Below, one piece after another: positions 19,501 through 26,788 of a DNA stretch of 64,000 nt; within the stretch, counting starts at the first letter, position 1, and every line of letters starts with the position of its first letter. A model generated the notes under the pieces. That model made no database searches, had not been told where the DNA came from, and was given only the letters and a program-made list of their open reading frames with translations. Source of the stretch: Streptomyces collinus Tu 365 (GTDB taxonomy: Bacteria > Actinomycetota > Actinomycetes > Streptomycetales > Streptomycetaceae); assembly GCF_000444875.1 (NCBI RefSeq), contig NC_021985.1, positions 1,612,001-1,676,000 of the forward strand, in the 5' to 3' direction. The translations under genes and the position numbers were made by a program.

Positions 19501-21105
19501 CCGCTCGTCGTGGATGCCGCCCGCGAGGAACACCTCCAGCTCCTCCGCGGTGCCGTCGGCTGTGCCGGGCTCGGCCAGGAACTCCTCCAGTACGGCGAGT
19601 TGGGCCTCCCAGAGCGGAAAGGAGTGGCGCGGGCCCACGTGGCCGCCGCACTCGGAGCCCTCGAAGACGAAGCGGCGCGCCCCGGCCCGCAGGAACTGCC
19701 GCAGCAGGCCCGGCGAGGGCACGTGCAGGAACGTGCGGATCCCGGCGCGCTCCAGCGTCTGCGCCTGCCCGGGGCGTCCGCCCGCGATGACCGCGTGCGT
19801 GGGGCGCAGCTCCCGTACGGCCTCCAGCTGGGCGTTCCTGATCTCCTCGGGCGCGAACCCGAGCACGCCCACGCCCCAGGGCCGTCCGTCGAGCACGGCA
19901 CGCGCCCCGGTCAGCATCTCCCGGGTCCGCCCGCCGTCGGCGAGGGCCAGCGCCAGGAAGGGCAGCGCACCGTCCCCGGCGACGGCGGCGGCGAAGGCCG
20001 CCTGGTCGCTGACCCGCGTCATGGGCCCCTGCGCGACCGGCAACCGGGTACCGAGCGCCCGGCTCATGCCCGACCCCGGCCGCAGGGCCGCGACCGCGGC
20101 GGAGGCGTTCGTCGGGAGGTCGGCAGGGGGGCTGGTCAGCACCCCGGGCTCGCCGCCCGGTGTCGTTGCCGGCCCGCCGTCCAGCGGCACTCCAGGCCCC
20201 GCGTTCCACGACACTCCCGGCCCGCCACGCCCCGGTAGCGCCACGGCGTCCTCGACGCCGACGACCTCCTCGATCGCCGCCCGCAGCCCGCGCACCGTCC
20301 CCCGCACGTCACCCCACCGGTCGGCGAAGCGGGCGGCGAGGAAGCCGTCCTGGCCCACCGGGAGCAGGCGGCGGCGCGGGTCCCGCGCACCGATCAGGGC
20401 CGCGACCGCGCCGGGATCGTCGGGCGGGGGCGGGACGTCGGGGCCGCGCCTGCGCAGCACCCGGTGCCCGGCCACGACCACCGTCTCGGAGCCGTCAAGG
20501 GAGCGCAGTGCGGCCCGTACCGCCTCCGGCAGCCGTGACTCGGTCAGCAGGGCGAGTTGGCTGTCGAGGACGACGCCCGCCGCCCCGCCGGCCACGGCGG
20601 CCGCGGCGGTGTGCGGCCCGATGCCACCGCAGGCCCAGACCGGTACGTCCACCCCCTCTTCGCCCAGCAGGAGTTGAAGCAGCACGAAGGTGCTGGTGCC
20701 GCCGACCCGGCCGCCGCTCTCGGCACCTCGGGCGATCAGCCCGTGAGCCCCCGCGCGGGCCGCATAACGCGCCTGCGCCAGATCGGTGACCTCGACCAAC
20801 ACCCTGTACCTGGGGGCGACTTCGGTGACACTCCACGGCGCGTCGACGGCCAGGACCACGGTGTCCGGGCCGCCGTCGAGGTCGGCGGGTCCGAGGGTGC
20901 AGCGGCCCGTCACCCGTACGCCGTAGGGCCCCGGCGCCGTTCTTCTCAGTCTGGTCAGTTCCTCGCGAGATCTTCGGTCGCCGTCGCCGAGGTCGAGGAT
21001 GCCGAGCGCACCGGCGGCACAGGCGGCCGCGGCGAGCCCGGCGTCGGGTTCTCCGAGGGGGGTGAGGCACAGGATCAGGTCATGGGCGCGCACGGGCGAG
21101 GTCAT
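13540..21105 (-). CDS. Iterative type I synthase: PfaD-like enoyl reductase-KS-AT-ACP-KR
   Basis: A 2,521-aa protein. Residues 1-700 contain a nitronate-monooxygenase/PfaD-like FMN TIM-barrel region; a weaker first half (ACGGIGPHTAAAAVAGG) precedes the main barrel (LPVAQGPMTRVSDQAAF, GSECGGHVGPR). KS about 717-1152 with Cys in DAACASSLAALD, EAHGTGTVVGD and SVKSQIGHTKCAAGLAGL. A 22-residue-repeat linker about 1250-1400. AT about 1418-1740 (FLFPGQGSQ, GHSYGE, CAFHSP). A single ACP about 1915-1990 with the PUFA-type signature LSIDSIKRAEIAGELA. A C-terminal KR about 2243-2520 (GGARGIT, YAAAND). PUFA synthases keep PfaD separate and carry 5-9 ACPs; here it is fused at the N-terminus and there is one ACP. 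The ATG at 21105 follows CGGAG; it is first in the operon. Confidence 0.9.
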   Translation of the reverse strand: MTSPVRAHDLILCLTPLGEPDAGLAAAACAAGALGILDLGDGDRRSREELTRLRRTAPGPYGVRVTGRCTLGPADLDGGPDTVVLAVDAPWSVTEVAPRYRVLVEVTDLAQARYAARAGAHGLIARGAESGGRVGGTSTFVLLQLLLGEEGVDVPVWACGGIGPHTAAAAVAGGAAGVVLDSQLALLTESRLPEAVRAALRSLDGSETVVVAGHRVLRRRGPDVPPPPDDPGAVAALIGARDPRRRLLPVGQDGFLAARFADRWGDVRGTVRGLRAAIEEVVGVEDAVALPGRGGPGVSWNAGPGVPLDGGPATTPGGEPGVLTSPPADLPTNASAAVAALRPGSGMSRALGTRLPVAQGPMTRVSDQAAFAAAVAGDGALPFLALALADGGRTREMLTGARAVLDGRPWGVGVLGFAPEEIRNAQLEAVRELRPTHAVIAGGRPGQAQTLERAGIRTFLHVPSPGLLRQFLRAGARRFVFEGSECGGHVGPRHSFPLWEAQLAVLEEFLAEPGTADGTAEELEVFLAGGIHDERSAAMAAALAAPLTARGAAVGVLMGTAYLFTEEAVARGAIQPLFQRQVLAATSTALLETAPGHATRCVPSPFTTGYRDHEARLRASGTPDRELWEALERLNVGRLRLASKGVERSARGELTAVDERRQLSDGMFMAGDVVALRSATTTVARLHHAVTDGAADLLTARCARPAAPRAPEPPPAEPLDVAVVGMACMFPGAPDLAGFWANVVAGHDAVTEVPADRWDPAVHHTAGATASKWGGFLPRIPFDPLSYGIPPASLGSIEPVQLLSLEAARRALDDAGYGERGRAFDRSRTSVVFGAEAGSDLSNAVTLRAVLPSYYGEVPEGIGAQLPRLTEDSFPGMLANVISGRIANRLDLGGANYTVDAACASSLAALDVACKELVSGGSDVVLCGGADLHNGINDFVLFSSVHALSPTGRSRAFDDSADGIALGEGVACVVLKRLADAERDGDRVYGVIKGIGSASDGRSLGLTAPRPEGQRAALLRAYRDAGVSPAEVGLVEAHGTGTVVGDRTELGVLDAVFTEAGAAAGGCALGSVKSQIGHTKCAAGLAGLIKTTLALYTGVKPPTLHLERPNPAWSEANSPFAFHTHARPWTAPAAERLAGVSAFGFGGTNFHAVLGAHTDGVAPRQTLDAWPAELFLFRGRDTAAAHRDVAEVLRAAETDGRPWRLRDLALAAARRADTSDEPVRAALVARDVDHLIGQLRRVLAGEQDPAAGIHLGEDESSAAAISSGGYGSSAAVPSDEDGSAAGTCSGETGAAGGVRSGEDGSAAGTCSGETGAAGGVRSGEDGSAASTCSGETEAAEGIRSGEDGSAAGLRSGETGAAGGVRSGADDPAAGIRSGADDPAAGGRPGEHDPRSDPHPADPAAGAAAGDADRDAPGDAKVAFLFPGQGSQRPGMLADLLVALPELRYYLHLGRAHADTLYPPAAFGEEARARHGAALTDTRAAQPALGITGLAAHAFLTAAGVTPDLAAGHSYGELAALGAAGALDAETLLELSGERASAILAAAGEEPGTMAAVGAGAARVARALRDAGAPGSVVVANHNSPEQSVISGPTSEVETAVRLLREAGLTARRIPVACAFHSPVVAAAGERFAKVLEDKKVRAPEFPVWANRTAAPYPADPDAVRAELAAQIGSPVSFAAQIEGMYEAGARIFVEAGPGTVLTRLVGQILGDRPHRTVACEPRADSGLPGWLDALARLAAAGLPVRAAWLLQGRDAVDALRTPAPRRPGWTVDGHLVRTADGAPLPGALAPARRVVETTVTTNPPNGAPADRDALISEFLRTSREMIAAQRDVLLTYFGAAPGTVPAAPVAPAAPARLPLAALEGPTAARPSSPPEGPEGPEGPETAETTGAAGTAAHATEAAEPPRAGAAEPRPSVEQVVLEIIGERTGYPVDMIEPDLDLEADLSIDSIKRAEIAGELARRLGIADGSEVLDDAELEELAKARTAAAVTAWLTARIAGAAGDTGAVTGAGPSTVPTRPETADVPVITPAGEAPQRCELRPVPLPPPSAAPETVLRGKRFVLLGDGGGAAAELAARLRAHGADAVAADRTHLLGEADGGADGVLYLGALPGPELPVLPEAFPVLKAALARGPRTLLAVQPADRAQASRSAGLHGLFRTVAREYPGTLARLVTVPDTTPGAVADALLAELLAPEPAAPVVLRTATGGRHGLELVPAPLGPLGSTGAGPAGEGAAEAAALGLDRDSVVLLVGGARGITARFATALAAASRCRIELLGRTPAATAPEPPGTAAARTLVELRAALARDGSSSPAEVSRSAELILAQREITATLAELTALGSEARYRSVDFRERDAALQAVKEIHAEHGRLDGVVFAAGVIEDRLIADKSTDSFQRVYGTKTAGAAALLTALTDLPHGPGFTVLFGSVAAVLGNRGQADYAAANDALERLGTDWAERTGHRALTVHWGPWAPAGRHGGMVGEELGREYARRGVRLIDPDEGTAALLRELAWGDRSARAVVYTASGW
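16960..17295. repeat. 66-bp tandem repeat in synthase linker
   Basis: Units recur at exactly 66 bp (starts near 16991, 17057, 17123, 17189 and 17255) and encode 22-residue units related to GEDGSAAGTCSGETGAAGG between KS and AT. The last copies are nearly identical, so the array is young and could vary in copy number between strains. Cysteines in some units are unusual for a linker. Confidence 0.85.
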
Positions 21106-21536
21106 GATGCTCCGAAGAATCGGCAAGACAGCACGGTGGGGGGTGTGCGGCAGGACTCTCTGGTGCGAGGCACCGGAACCTAGCGAGGCACTTACTGACG
21201 GGTCAATAAGGCATCGGTCTTTTCGCGGGCGGTGGCATGGATCCAGCCAGTCCGCTGAACCCTCAACAACCGCTGGAAAGGCGCTAATTGACGGTTCATC
21301 ACCCTTGCGGTGCGCGCACCGCGACGCCGGTGTCACGGCGCTCCTCCGCCGGCACGCCCGACCACCGGACCTGTTCACCGGCCCCTCACCGGCCGGCAAC
21401 ACCGCGCGCCCGGAGCCCGCCTCACGTGAATTCACGATGACGCGCACCCGGTGACTCGATCCGGGCACGCGTCACGCCCCACCGGGCTCACACGGACATC
21501 GCCACCCGCCCGTACCCGGGCCGGCCTCTCGCGTGC
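21106..21536. promoter_or_regulatory. Upstream region of the synthase operon with operator-like sites
   Basis: A 430-bp gap. CTTACTGACGGGTCAATAAG at 21191-21210 is a near-perfect 20-bp palindrome (9-bp arms, one mismatch, 2-bp centre), the size and shape of TetR-family operators, 86-105 bp before the start codon. A related site, GCTAATTGACGGTTCATCAC, lies at 21283-21302. Read on the minus strand, the two share 14 of 18 positions. They probably control the operon promoter. No TetR gene is in the window. Confidence 0.55.
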
Positions 21537-23606
21537 TCAGTCGAGCGGCAGGGGCGGGCCCGACTCCGCGGGCACGGGGGCGAAGGCACCGGAAAGCGTC
21601 GGCACGGCTCCGCCCGCCCGGCTCCGTCCCGGTCGGGGGCCCGCCCGCCGGACCCGCGCATGGCCATCAGCGCACAGGACGCCGTGTGCGCACGCCGATC
21701 CGAACCACCGACGCCCGCGCTCGGACGGCTCGAACCGCTCGGACCGCTCGGACCTCACGGACACGGACCGCTCGGACCTCACGGACCTCACGGACCTCAC
21801 GGACCTCACGGATCTCACAGGCCCCACGGACCACTCGGACCACTCGGACCGGATGCCTCTGGCCGATGGCCGCACGCCCTTCACGGCCGGCTCGACGCGG
21901 ACGCCCCTGACCGGTTCTCCGGCCGGCTTGCCCTGATCCCGTCGGCCGCCGCCGGCCTCAGGCGAAGGCGCGGACGGCCGCCCGCGCTCCCGCGTCCCGC
22001 CCGGCCGCGGTGCGGCGAGCCGTACCCCCGCCACCGGCCCGGACTCCAGGACCCGCCCCTGCCGGCCGGAGCCGGCGCGGGCCGCGAGCACCACGCGCAC
22101 CACTCCGGCGCCGCCCACCGGGACGAGCGCGAGACCGCCGCTCAGGCGCGGCGGGACTTCACCGCGGACCGTCGGGCCGGACGCCACCTCTCCGGGGCGC
22201 AGGACGCAGGCGGACACCACGACGGCACGCGTGCCGGTGCCGGCGGCCAGGCAGAGTCCGGGGTCGGTGGCGCTGTGCAGCAGCCCGTCGCCCCGGTACG
22301 GCCACCGTTGCGACCGGGCGGACGAGCACCGCGCCGGACGGACACCGGTACCGGGCTCGACCCTGCCGCCGCGGACGTCGAGGCAGCGGCCTGAGCCGAG
22401 GCCGCGCAGCCGGCCGTGGGCGACCGCGACCGGTCCGCCCGCGGAGGCGGCGGACGGCCCGGCGGCGGATGACCTCCCGCCCGTGACCTCGGGGGCGCCA
22501 GGTGCATCCGTGGCACCCGGGGTGGCGGCGCGGGCACGGCCCGCCGGGGCGGCCCAGGTGACGCCGGGCGACGGGACACCGTTGTCGTCGGACCAGCTTC
22601 TGGCCACCAGCACGGTCGTGAGCAGCGCGAGCGCGGTGAGGCCGACGCCGAGCGCCAGGGCGGTGCGCCGGCCGCCCTCGGGTGCCGTGCGGTGCCGGCC
22701 GCCGGCCGCCCGCCGTTCCGCTCGCGGTGGCGGCGCGGGCTCCTGGGGGGCGCCCCCGGTGGGGCGGGAGTCGAGGTAGCGGCGGGCGCCCCAGCCGAGC
22801 ACGGCCTCGGCGAGCAGGACACCCAACGGGCCTTCGAAGTGCCCTAGTTGTTCGGCTGCCTGTCGGCAGTACCGGCACCCCGTCAGATGCCGTTCCAGAT
22901 CGGGGTGCACCGGGCCGCCGCGGTGAATGGACACGTCCAGAAGACGGTTGTGGAAACGGCATTCGGCGGACGGCGCGAGTTCCCGGTGGGCGCGTACACA
23001 ACCGGCCCGGAATTGCTCGCGCGCCTGCTCGCGGGCGACCGTGGCGGTGCCGGTGTCCAGCCCCGACAGACCAGCGGGAATGTTTATGTGTTCCGCCTCG
23101 ACCTCGGTATGCCACAGAAGGCATTGGGCCGCGTCGGGCAGTGCGCGGAAAGCGCGTTCGGCGAGCCGGCGCCTTTCGGAAGTGCCGGGTGCCGTCGCGC
23201 GCAGGCCGCGGCCGCCGGTGGGCTTGCGCAATTCCGGTACGACCACGCAGGCACCCTCGTCGGCGGCCCACGCGCGGACGGTGTCGCGGACGGCCGCGAG
23301 CAGCCGCGGGCGCAGGGGGCCGTCGGCGGGCTCGCCCGCCGGCCGGCCGAGCACCCGGTGGAACGCGGCGGCGGCCACCAGGTGGGCGTTGGGCCCGGCC
23401 GCGGCCAGGCAGACGACCGCGTAGTCGCAGGTGGCGCGCCAGTGGCGGGCCAGCAGGAGGGCGACGGCGTGGTGCCGTCCGGCGGCCGGGCCGGTCAGCC
23501 GGGCGACCAGGTCCCGGTCGGACTCACCCCGCGGTGGTCCGGGGCGGGGCGGGAACGAGGGGTGTGGGGGGTGGGGGGACTGCACGGAGCACCATGTCCT
23601 TTCCAT
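21537..23606 (-). CDS. Sigma-like / zinc-finger / transmembrane / ricin-lectin protein
   Basis: A 689-aa protein. The first 210 residues are alpha-helical and resemble degenerate sigma-70/ECF-associated proteins (FRALPDAAQCLLWHTEVE resembles sigma region 4 entry). A zinc-finger HLTGCRYCRQ of anti-sigma type follows near residue 242, then one membrane segment (about 310-332), then a ricin-type beta-trefoil lectin region about 390-490 (RCLDVRGG, SQRW). The last 150 residues are low-complexity with VRS/ERS repeats. This suggests a membrane-anchored extracellular lectin with a cytoplasmic regulatory head. The start may be the ATG at 23606 or the GTG at 23585, 11 nt after GGAAAGGA. It is on the same strand as the synthase operon but 430 bp away. 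Confidence 0.65.
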   Translation of the reverse strand: MERTWCSVQSPHPPHPSFPPRPGPPRGESDRDLVARLTGPAAGRHHAVALLLARHWRATCDYAVVCLAAAGPNAHLVAAAAFHRVLGRPAGEPADGPLRPRLLAAVRDTVRAWAADEGACVVVPELRKPTGGRGLRATAPGTSERRRLAERAFRALPDAAQCLLWHTEVEAEHINIPAGLSGLDTGTATVAREQAREQFRAGCVRAHRELAPSAECRFHNRLLDVSIHRGGPVHPDLERHLTGCRYCRQAAEQLGHFEGPLGVLLAEAVLGWGARRYLDSRPTGGAPQEPAPPPRAERRAAGGRHRTAPEGGRRTALALGVGLTALALLTTVLVARSWSDDNGVPSPGVTWAAPAGRARAATPGATDAPGAPEVTGGRSSAAGPSAASAGGPVAVAHGRLRGLGSGRCLDVRGGRVEPGTGVRPARCSSARSQRWPYRGDGLLHSATDPGLCLAAGTGTRAVVVSACVLRPGEVASGPTVRGEVPPRLSGGLALVPVGGAGVVRVVLAARAGSGRQGRVLESGPVAGVRLAAPRPGGTRERGRPSAPSPEAGGGRRDQGKPAGEPVRGVRVEPAVKGVRPSARGIRSEWSEWSVGPVRSVRSVRSVRSVRSERSVSVRSERSERFEPSERGRRWFGSACAHGVLCADGHARVRRAGPRPGRSRAGGAVPTLSGAFAPVPAESGPPLPLD
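21774..21827. repeat. 9-bp tandem repeat at the lectin gene 3' end
   Basis: Six consecutive GGACCTCAC-type nonamers (21774-21827), flanked by degenerate GGACCGCTC copies back to about 21719. In the minus-strand frame each encodes Val-Arg-Ser (or Glu-Arg-Ser). The period keeps the frame. Confidence 0.85.
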
Positions 23607-23987
23607 CCGCGGAACGGCTTCCGAAATGCCGTCCGGCGGGAATGCAGCGCCTGATTGGTGCGTACCAGAGGGGCCTTGACCTCGCCGTTCGGTGTCGCAC
23701 GGTCCCGGCCTTCGCCTCCTCACGGGAGGGCTCACCCTGGCACAGGCTACTCACGGGAAACAAGGCGACCGAATGACCCGGCCTCAAATCCCGGAGAACC
23801 GGCAATGGTTACCAGCGGTATGCACACGCGAAGTGATGCGACGGTCGCAGAACGGTCGACAGTCGTGCACGGAAAGGCCGTTCGGTGCACGCAATCCGCC
23901 TCTGCCGCTCGGCCCCCTGCGTTCTGCCCGCTCGGCTCCCCGGCGTTGCTCCACAGCCGGTTCCCACGTTTCTCCCGGCGGGCTCTC
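23607..23987. promoter_or_regulatory. Divergent promoter region between the lectin gene and galU
   Basis: A 380-bp gap without a convincing gene. GTGCACGGAA (23865-23874) and TTCGGTGCAC (23881-23890) form a 10-bp inverted repeat with one mismatch and a 6-bp centre, about 100 bp before galU. It may be an operator or an RNA hairpin in the galU leader. Confidence 0.45.
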
Positions 23988-25085
23988 ATGGACGTGCCGC
24001 AGCATGACCGCATGATCGTCCCCCACGCCCCGGCGGCCCTCGCCACCACTCCCGCCCCTCGCCCCGCCCCTGCCTCCGCCTCCGTTCCCGCTCCAGCCCC
24101 CGCCGCCGCCCGTCCGGTGCGCAAGGCGGTCGTCCCGGCCGCCGGGCTCGGCACCCGGTTCCTGCCCGCGACCAAGGCGACTCCGAAGGAGATGCTGCCC
24201 GTCGTCGACAAGCCGGCCATCCAGTACGTCGTGGAGGAGGCCGCCGCGGCCGGGCTCGTCGACATCCTGATGGTCACCGGCCGGCACAAACGGGCCATCG
24301 AGGACCACTTCGACCACGCCTTCGAGCTGGAGCAGGCGCTGGCGGCCAAGGGCGACACCGTGCGTCTGGACGCCGTGCGCGATCCCGCGCGGCTCGCCGA
24401 CATCCACCACATCCGCCAGGGGGACCCGCTCGGGCTCGGGCACGCCGTACTGTGCGCCCGCCACCACGTCGGGGACCAGCCCTTCGCCGTGCTGCTCGGG
24501 GACGATCTGATCGATCCGCGCGAGACCCTGCTCAGCCGCATGCTGGACGTCCGCGACCGGTACGCGGGCAGCGTGGTGGCGCTGATGGAGGTGGAGCCGG
24601 AGCTGATCGGCCTCTACGGCTGCGCGGCGGTCGAACCCGCCGAAGACGGGGAGGAGGGGGTCGTACGGGTCACGGGCCTGGTCGAGAAGCCGGCCCCCGG
24701 GCAGGCGCCGAGCCGCTACGCGGTGATCGGGCGCTACGTCCTCGACCCCGCCGTCTTCGGCGTCCTGGAGCGCACTGCGCCCGGGCGCGGCGGCGAGATC
24801 CAGCTCACCGACGCCCTCCAGGAGCTCGCCGCCGCCGGCACGGTGCACGGAGTCGTGTTCGACGGACTGCGCTACGACACCGGCGACAAGGCCGACTACC
24901 TGCGGACGGTGGTGCGGCTGGCCTGCGCCCGCCCGGACCTCGGCCCCGCGTTCGCTCGGTGGCTCCGGGACTTCGTGGCGGACCTCGACGGCGAAAGCGA
25001 CGGTGACCGCGACGGCGACCGCGACGGCGACCGCGAGACCGCCGTCGAAGGGATCACCGCGCGGGAAGGCCGCCGGGCCGCCTGA
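23988..25085 (+). CDS. galU: UTP-glucose-1-phosphate uridylyltransferase
   Basis: A 365-aa nucleotidyltransferase that makes UDP-glucose. The signature AGLGTRFLPATKATPKEML is at about residue 52, followed by VDKPAIQYVVEEA, and GEIQLTDALQ is near the C-terminus, all diagnostic for the bacterial GalU family. An Ala/Pro-rich leader of about 45 residues precedes the core, and a DGDR repeat lies near the C-terminus. The ATG at 23988 is preferred; the ATG at 24012 is also possible and neither has a strong ribosome site. Its UDP-glucose could supply the glycosyltransferase of the nearby operon, but the enzyme is a common housekeeping one. Confidence 0.92.
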   Translation: MDVPQHDRMIVPHAPAALATTPAPRPAPASASVPAPAPAAARPVRKAVVPAAGLGTRFLPATKATPKEMLPVVDKPAIQYVVEEAAAAGLVDILMVTGRHKRAIEDHFDHAFELEQALAAKGDTVRLDAVRDPARLADIHHIRQGDPLGLGHAVLCARHHVGDQPFAVLLGDDLIDPRETLLSRMLDVRDRYAGSVVALMEVEPELIGLYGCAAVEPAEDGEEGVVRVTGLVEKPAPGQAPSRYAVIGRYVLDPAVFGVLERTAPGRGGEIQLTDALQELAAAGTVHGVVFDGLRYDTGDKADYLRTVVRLACARPDLGPAFARWLRDFVADLDGESDGDRDGDRDGDRETAVEGITAREGRRAA

Positions 25086-25172
25086 ACCGGCGGCGGAGCA
25101 CAGCGGAATGGGGCCCGGCCGGACCCCTTCGCCCTCCCCCGTACGGCCCGGCCCCGGACCGCGGCCGTCCGC

Positions 25173-25625
25173 TCAGCCGTTGGGACGCAGGGTCCACACG
25201 ACGGTCATCTCGCCGGTCACGGCTCCGTCCGCGCGCCGGATCTCGATCGCCACGGGGAACTCGGGCCGCTGCCCCGCGTCCAGTTCGGCCACGACGTCGG
25301 CGGCCGGGCGGCCCAGCGTCGCGGTCGCCGTGACGGCGCCCATGGCGAGCTTCTTGTAGGCGATCTCGGCGCGCACGGCGAGCGGCACGGCGCGCGCGAG
25401 CTGGTCACCGAACGCGGCCAGCACGATGGCGCCGCTGGCCGACTCGCCGAGCGTGAACATCGCGCCGGCGTGCGGGCCTCCCACGTGGTTGTGGTAGGCG
25501 TCCTGGTCCGGCAGGGACACCACGGCCCGGTCCGGGGAGGTCTCGAGGAACTCCAGGTTCAGCGTCCGGGCCATGGGCACGGTGGCGGCGAGCATGTCGC
25601 CGATCGACATCTGGTCTGCGCTCAT
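25173..25625 (-). CDS. PaaI/DUF4442-type hotdog thioesterase
   Basis: A 150-aa single-hotdog-fold protein. HNHVGGPHAGAMFTLGESAS matches the catalytic region of PaaI-like acyl-CoA thioesterases (Asn/His plus the GxxHxG-type helix start and a Glu). It probably hydrolyses an acyl-CoA or related thioester in the cytoplasm. Convergent with galU. The ATG at 25625 has no clear ribosome site; a second ATG follows 15 bases in. Substrate unknown. Confidence 0.8.
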   Translation of the reverse strand: MSADQMSIGDMLAATVPMARTLNLEFLETSPDRAVVSLPDQDAYHNHVGGPHAGAMFTLGESASGAIVLAAFGDQLARAVPLAVRAEIAYKKLAMGAVTATATLGRPAADVVAELDAGQRPEFPVAIEIRRADGAVTGEMTVVWTLRPNG

Positions 25626-25726
25626 GCCGTCATGTTACTCACGAGTAGCCGGGCCTGGCCAGAGCGGGGCCCGGTCCGCTGCAGCCCTGACGAGGCCCGG
25701 TGACCGAATCGTTTCCGCGGCGCCGC

Positions 25727-25732
25727 TAGTGT
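25727..25732 (+). promoter_or_regulatory. Extended -10 box of a leaderless gene
   Basis: TAGTGT ends 8 bases before the ATG at 25741 and no ribosome site intervenes, the spacing expected for leaderless transcription. The same arrangement recurs before several other genes here. Confidence 0.55.
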
Positions 25733-25740
25733 GGGCGCCC

Positions 25741-26781
25741 ATGTGGCCAGGACAGCAGCCGCCCGGGGGCGAGCAGAACCCGCAGCACAACCCGCAGCAG
25801 AACCCGTACCAGCAGCCGGGGTACCAGCAGCCGAATCCGTATCAGCAGCCCGGCTATCAGCAGCCCGGACCCCAGCAGCCCGGTTACCAGCAGCCGGGCC
25901 CGTACGCCCAGCAGCAGCCGCAGTGGGGCGCGCCGACGCCCGCGGGCGCCCCGCAGCCCTCGCCGGCCGGCGGTGGTGGCGGTGGCGGGAACCGCACGAA
26001 GGTCGTCGCGATCGTGGCGGCCGCGGCCGTGGTGGTGGCCGCGGGCGTGACCGGGTTCCTGGTCCTGGGCGGCAAGGACAAGAAGGACGAGGCGGACAAG
26101 CCGAGCAGCCCGGCCTCGTCGTCGTCCAGCCCGAGCGCGTCCGCTTCCGACGACGACCCGCGCGGCGGGGACACGGACAAGCCGACGATCGCCGGCTGGA
26201 AGGTCGTGGTGAACCCCAAGTGGGGAGTCGCCTTCGACGTGCCGCCGGAGTGGGAGGTGCAGGCCACCGGTCTCGCGGTCAACTTCGACTTCCCGAAGTC
26301 CGAGAAGGACAAGGGGATCACGATGTCGGGCCTGGCCGAGTACAAGTCCAAGTGGTGTACGTCCGACGACGACAAGGACGGCCGTACCGAGGACACTCCG
26401 CTGGCGGTCGTGGGCACCAAGGGCGCGAGCGGCGCCAAGAACACGGACGAGATCGCGGTCAACACCGCGCCCTGGTGGGTGTACGGCGCGTACACCATGC
26501 CGGACAAGAAGAGCATCACGTGGGACAAGAAGGCCACGTCCTTCACGACCACGTCGGGGATCGAGGGCAGCTACGCCTGGGCCCGGTCGACCGACACCCC
26601 GCACAAGGGCAAGTGCGCCTCCGACGGGCAGTCGCTGACGTTCGGCTTCCAGAACTCGCTGCACAACTACGTGTCGTTCGACTTCTACGGGGCCACCGGC
26701 GTCAAGGGCGAGGTCTCCAAGGCGACCGTCCTGAAGGTGCTCGGCACGATCCGGCTGCACGGCACCCCGACGAACGACTGA
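25741..26781 (+). CDS. Membrane-anchored protein with Gln/Pro-rich N-terminus
   Basis: A 346-aa protein. Residues 1-80 are a cytoplasmic tract of NPYQQPGYQQPG-type repeats ending in a glycine run. One membrane segment follows (about 84-105, VVAIVAAAAVVVAAGVTGFL), then a Ser/Asp-rich spacer and an extracytoplasmic domain of about 200 residues with two cysteines (KWCTSD, GKCASD) that could form a disulfide. The layout is common in streptomycete membrane proteins of unknown role. I do not recognise the outer domain. The ATG at 25741 is chosen from the TAGTGT box and the start of the repeat tract. Confidence 0.75.
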   Translation: MWPGQQPPGGEQNPQHNPQQNPYQQPGYQQPNPYQQPGYQQPGPQQPGYQQPGPYAQQQPQWGAPTPAGAPQPSPAGGGGGGGNRTKVVAIVAAAAVVVAAGVTGFLVLGGKDKKDEADKPSSPASSSSSPSASASDDDPRGGDTDKPTIAGWKVVVNPKWGVAFDVPPEWEVQATGLAVNFDFPKSEKDKGITMSGLAEYKSKWCTSDDDKDGRTEDTPLAVVGTKGASGAKNTDEIAVNTAPWWVYGAYTMPDKKSITWDKKATSFTTTSGIEGSYAWARSTDTPHKGKCASDGQSLTFGFQNSLHNYVSFDFYGATGVKGEVSKATVLKVLGTIRLHGTPTND

Positions 26782-26788
26782 GCCGCCC

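Noticed and set aside
17404..20238. Long plus-strand frame opposite the main synthase
   Set aside because: Antisense shadow; no homology features, no ribosome site.
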